A stretch of DNA of 64,000 nucleotides from Sneathiella sp. HT1-7 (lineage in GTDB: Bacteria > Pseudomonadota > Alphaproteobacteria > Sneathiellales > Sneathiellaceae), in the NCBI RefSeq assembly GCF_020731145.1, contig NZ_JAJFZN010000002.1:186001-250000 (forward strand), in the 5' to 3' direction. Positions 62,184 through 64,000 of the stretch are shown here, piece after piece (position 1 is the first letter of the stretch; each line of letters opens with the position of its first letter). The position numbers were made by a program, and so were the translations under genes. Below the pieces are notes generated by a model that worked only from the letters and a program-made list of their open reading frames with translations, did no database searches and was not told where the DNA came from.

Positions 62184-63127
62184 GAGTTTGTGTTGCGGGC
62201 GCTGCGGGAGCCTTTGGGCAAAAACATCTGGATGCCATCAGCAAGATCGACGGTGTAGAGGTAACTTCAATCGTTGGCCGGGAAGATAAGAGTACACAAG
62301 AGGCGGCAAAAGCACGCAGCATTGGGCATTGGACACTTGATCTCTCCGAGAGCCTCGCGCGGGATGATGTGGATTGCGTGATTTTATCGACACCTACGCA
62401 AATGCATGCGGATCAAGCTATCCAGTGCCTGCAAGCCGGAAAACACGTTCTTGTCGAGATCCCCATGGCGGACAACCTTGCAGATTCCCATCGGTTGGTT
62501 GCGTCTCAACAGGAAACTGGTCTGATCGCAATGGCCGGGCATGTCCGCCGTTTTAACCCTAGCCATCAATGGATTCATAACAAGATCAATGCGGGCGAAC
62601 TCTCTTTGCAGCAACTTGATGTGCAAACATACTTTTTCCGCCGGACTAATACCAACGCGCTTGGGAAACCAAGAAGTTGGACAGATCATCTTCTTTGGCA
62701 TCATGCCTGCCATACTGTCGATCTTTTCCAGTACCAAACCGGAGCCGCGGCGGCGCAAGTCTATGGGTTGGAGGGGCCGCACCATCCGGAGCTTGGCATT
62801 GCCCTTGATATGAGTATTGGAATGAAGGCGCCATCCGGTGCGCTCTGCACCTTATCTCTCTCGTTTAACAACGACGGGCCGCTGGGCACCTTCTTTCGCT
62901 ATATTTGCGATAAGGGTACTTATATCGCGCGATATGATGATCTGGTGGATGGTTATGAAAATCCGATCGATCTGTCGGATGTTGCGGTTTCAAATAACGG
63001 TATTGAATTAATTGACCGGGAATTCTTCTCGGCAATCAAGGAAGGACGCGAGCCCAATAGCTCAGTGGCGCAATGCCTTTCGGCGATGGAAACGCTGGAT
63101 CGTATCGAGAAAAGCTTCAACGGTTAG
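62180..63127 (+). CDS. ligC: 4-carboxy-2-hydroxymuconate-6-semialdehyde dehydrogenase
   Basis: 315 residues. Gfo/Idh/MocA fold with AGAAGAFGQKH for NAD(P). The usual EKP motif reads EIP (VEIPMADN). The strongly LigC-like block is FRRTNTNALGKPRSWTDH and LLWHHACHTVDLFQYQTG. It oxidises the hemiacetal form of the LigAB product to 2-pyrone-4,6-dicarboxylate with NADP. It lies in the rightward arm after the DUF1932-like gene and 74 bases before an MFS gene. Confidence 0.93.
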   Translation: MRVCVAGAAGAFGQKHLDAISKIDGVEVTSIVGREDKSTQEAAKARSIGHWTLDLSESLARDDVDCVILSTPTQMHADQAIQCLQAGKHVLVEIPMADNLADSHRLVASQQETGLIAMAGHVRRFNPSHQWIHNKINAGELSLQQLDVQTYFFRRTNTNALGKPRSWTDHLLWHHACHTVDLFQYQTGAAAAQVYGLEGPHHPELGIALDMSIGMKAPSGALCTLSLSFNNDGPLGTFFRYICDKGTYIARYDDLVDGYENPIDLSDVAVSNNGIELIDREFFSAIKEGREPNSSVAQCLSAMETLDRIEKSFNG

Positions 63128-63201
63128 TTTGATTGGTTGACTTCATTATCGAGACGTGACGCAATGACTGGCGTTACTTTTTGCCAACGCCGGTCAAGTT
63201 T

Positions 63202-64000
63202 ATGTTGCGTCTCCAAGGCACCTTGCCTTTTGTTCGTCAGGAATGGCGGTTCCTCCTCTTCGGTATGCTCTTGGCCTTCTGGTCCGGCCCGGGCCAGACC
63301 TATGTCATTTCGGTCATCGGTGGAGATATCCGGTCTGACTTTAACCTTAGCAATGGTGAGTTTGGTACGATTTACACAGTGGCTACGCTTGTTTGCGCAG
63401 CAATTTTGTGGAAGGCGGGGCCGCTTGTCGACCGGCTACCTCTAAAAAGCTTTGTTGTGAAAGTTAGCCTTCTGATGGTTGCGGCGACTATGGCGTTCGG
63501 GTTTGTCCAATGGCCCATCACGCTTTTCTTTGGCATTATTGCAATTCGCTTTATGGGGCAAGGAATGATGACGCATATTGCGCTGACTTCCATGGCGCGC
63601 CGGTATGAAGCGGAACGTGGCCGCGCGGTTGCTGTCGCCGGACTGGGCTTCCCGCTTGGACAGGCATTGTTCCCCCCGCTAATCGTATTGGCGCTCGGGT
63701 TTGTTGACTGGCGATTGGTTTGGCCAGCTATGGGTATTCTTGCGGCTTTTACCTTGCTACCAGTGGAGCCGTTTCTAATCCGCCATACCAGCCATCAGGA
63801 CGGTGCCGGTGCAACGGTTCTGCAGGCGGCTGATGAAGATGCAAAACACTGGACTCGGGCGGAAATGCTCCGTGATAAGAAATTCTATTTTTTGGTTCCG
63901 ACCGCAATGGCGCCTGCCGCGATAGTCACCGGCCTTTTTTTCCATCAGGTTTATTTAGTCGAAATGAAAGGCTGGAGTTTCGAGTTTTGGAGCTTTTCCT
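63202..64000 (+). CDS. MFS transporter, 3' end beyond the window
   Basis: 266 codons are visible from ATG 63202 to the edge with no stop. An in-frame TGA at 63157 bounds it upstream. Seven or eight membrane segments are seen, with MLLAFWSGPGQTYVISVIGG in the first and DIRSDFNLSNGEFGTIYT after it. RYEAERGRAVAVAGLGFPLG marks helix 4-5. It resembles the same broad MFS branch as nitrate and organic-anion carriers. Its position after ligC makes a protocatechuate or related aromatic-acid importer likely, but this is context only. The overlapping frame beginning at 63137 is not coding. Confidence 0.85.
   Translation, partial: MLRLQGTLPFVRQEWRFLLFGMLLAFWSGPGQTYVISVIGGDIRSDFNLSNGEFGTIYTVATLVCAAILWKAGPLVDRLPLKSFVVKVSLLMVAATMAFGFVQWPITLFFGIIAIRFMGQGMMTHIALTSMARRYEAERGRAVAVAGLGFPLGQALFPPLIVLALGFVDWRLVWPAMGILAAFTLLPVEPFLIRHTSHQDGAGATVLQAADEDAKHWTRAEMLRDKKFYFLVPTAMAPAAIVTGLFFHQVYLVEMKGWSFEFWSFS

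Noticed and set aside
63137-63445. Open frame of 102 codons after ligC
   Set aside because: It lies in another frame over the start of the MFS gene, has many cysteines and arginines and no motif. The overlapping frame from 63202 gives a clean membrane protein.
1-64000. Mobile elements, CRISPR arrays, tRNA genes and long repeats
   Set aside because: I found no transposase, integrase or toxin-antitoxin protein, no regularly spaced repeats and no tRNA-like cloverleaf while reading. A tRNA or repeat scan would be needed to exclude short or degenerate cases.

Overview
The window reads as chromosomal DNA of a free-living, probably marine, alphaproteobacterium. Base composition is near 50% GC by eye and the genes are densely packed in short operons. 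Family content supports the placement: an Nfu_N-type iron-sulfur scaffold, HspQ, DUF4389, TRAP-TAXI and Liv-type transporters, and the protocatechuate 4,5-cleavage pathway. I cannot fix the genus. I found no tRNA, rRNA, CRISPR array, insertion sequence, integrase or phage gene, so this looks like stable accessory metabolism rather than an island.

Layout. 1-5.3 kb: the tail of a small membrane protein, a DksA/TraR zinc-finger protein, and a two-subunit 2-oxoacid:ferredoxin oxidoreductase (korAB) downstream of a TetR-type regulator. 5.4-14 kb: a TRAP-TAXI importer divergent from iclR - acyl-CoA dehydrogenase - class II aldolase, followed by an MFS carrier and a cyclase-family hydrolase. 14-35 kb: mostly single genes for housekeeping, detoxification and transport. 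These include an unusual three-domain Nfu protein, two coupled MFS transporters, an MFS-SDR-pirin-old yellow enzyme run, a predicted diiron HD-domain protein, MsrA, a TauD dioxygenase and a second class II aldolase. 35-42.5 kb: a chemoreceptor and a complete five-gene Liv-type ABC importer. 42.5-50.5 kb: a zinc alcohol dehydrogenase, hspQ, an acyl-CoA synthetase, a divergent DegT-like PLP protein, a DMT transporter, glpD and glpR. 50.7-55.1 kb: a tungstate-type ABC importer (tupBCA), a DsbA-like isomerase and glpK.

55.2-64 kb holds a complete protocatechuate 4,5-cleavage (meta) pathway in two divergent arms. The leftward arm is galB-ligK-ligU-ligI-ligA-ligB. The rightward arm is a LysR-type regulator, an uncharacterised NAD(P)-binding dehydrogenase, ligC and the start of an MFS carrier. 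LigAB opens the ring, LigC oxidises the semialdehyde to 2-pyrone-4,6-dicarboxylate, LigI hydrolyses it, LigU tautomerises, GalB hydrates, and LigK cleaves to pyruvate and oxaloacetate.

The observations most worth following are four. First, the same inverted repeat (AACAA-N4-TTGTT) lies in both the tetR promoter and the predicted korA promoter. Second, the Nfu protein combines Nfu_N, a NifU domain without cysteines and an E. coli NfuA-like active NifU domain. Third, the pathway regulator is LysR-like with two DNA-binding domains and has a 9-bp inverted repeat in its divergent promoter. Fourth, an unassigned dehydrogenase is translationally coupled to ligC. All functional statements come from reading motifs and context. 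No database search was run.
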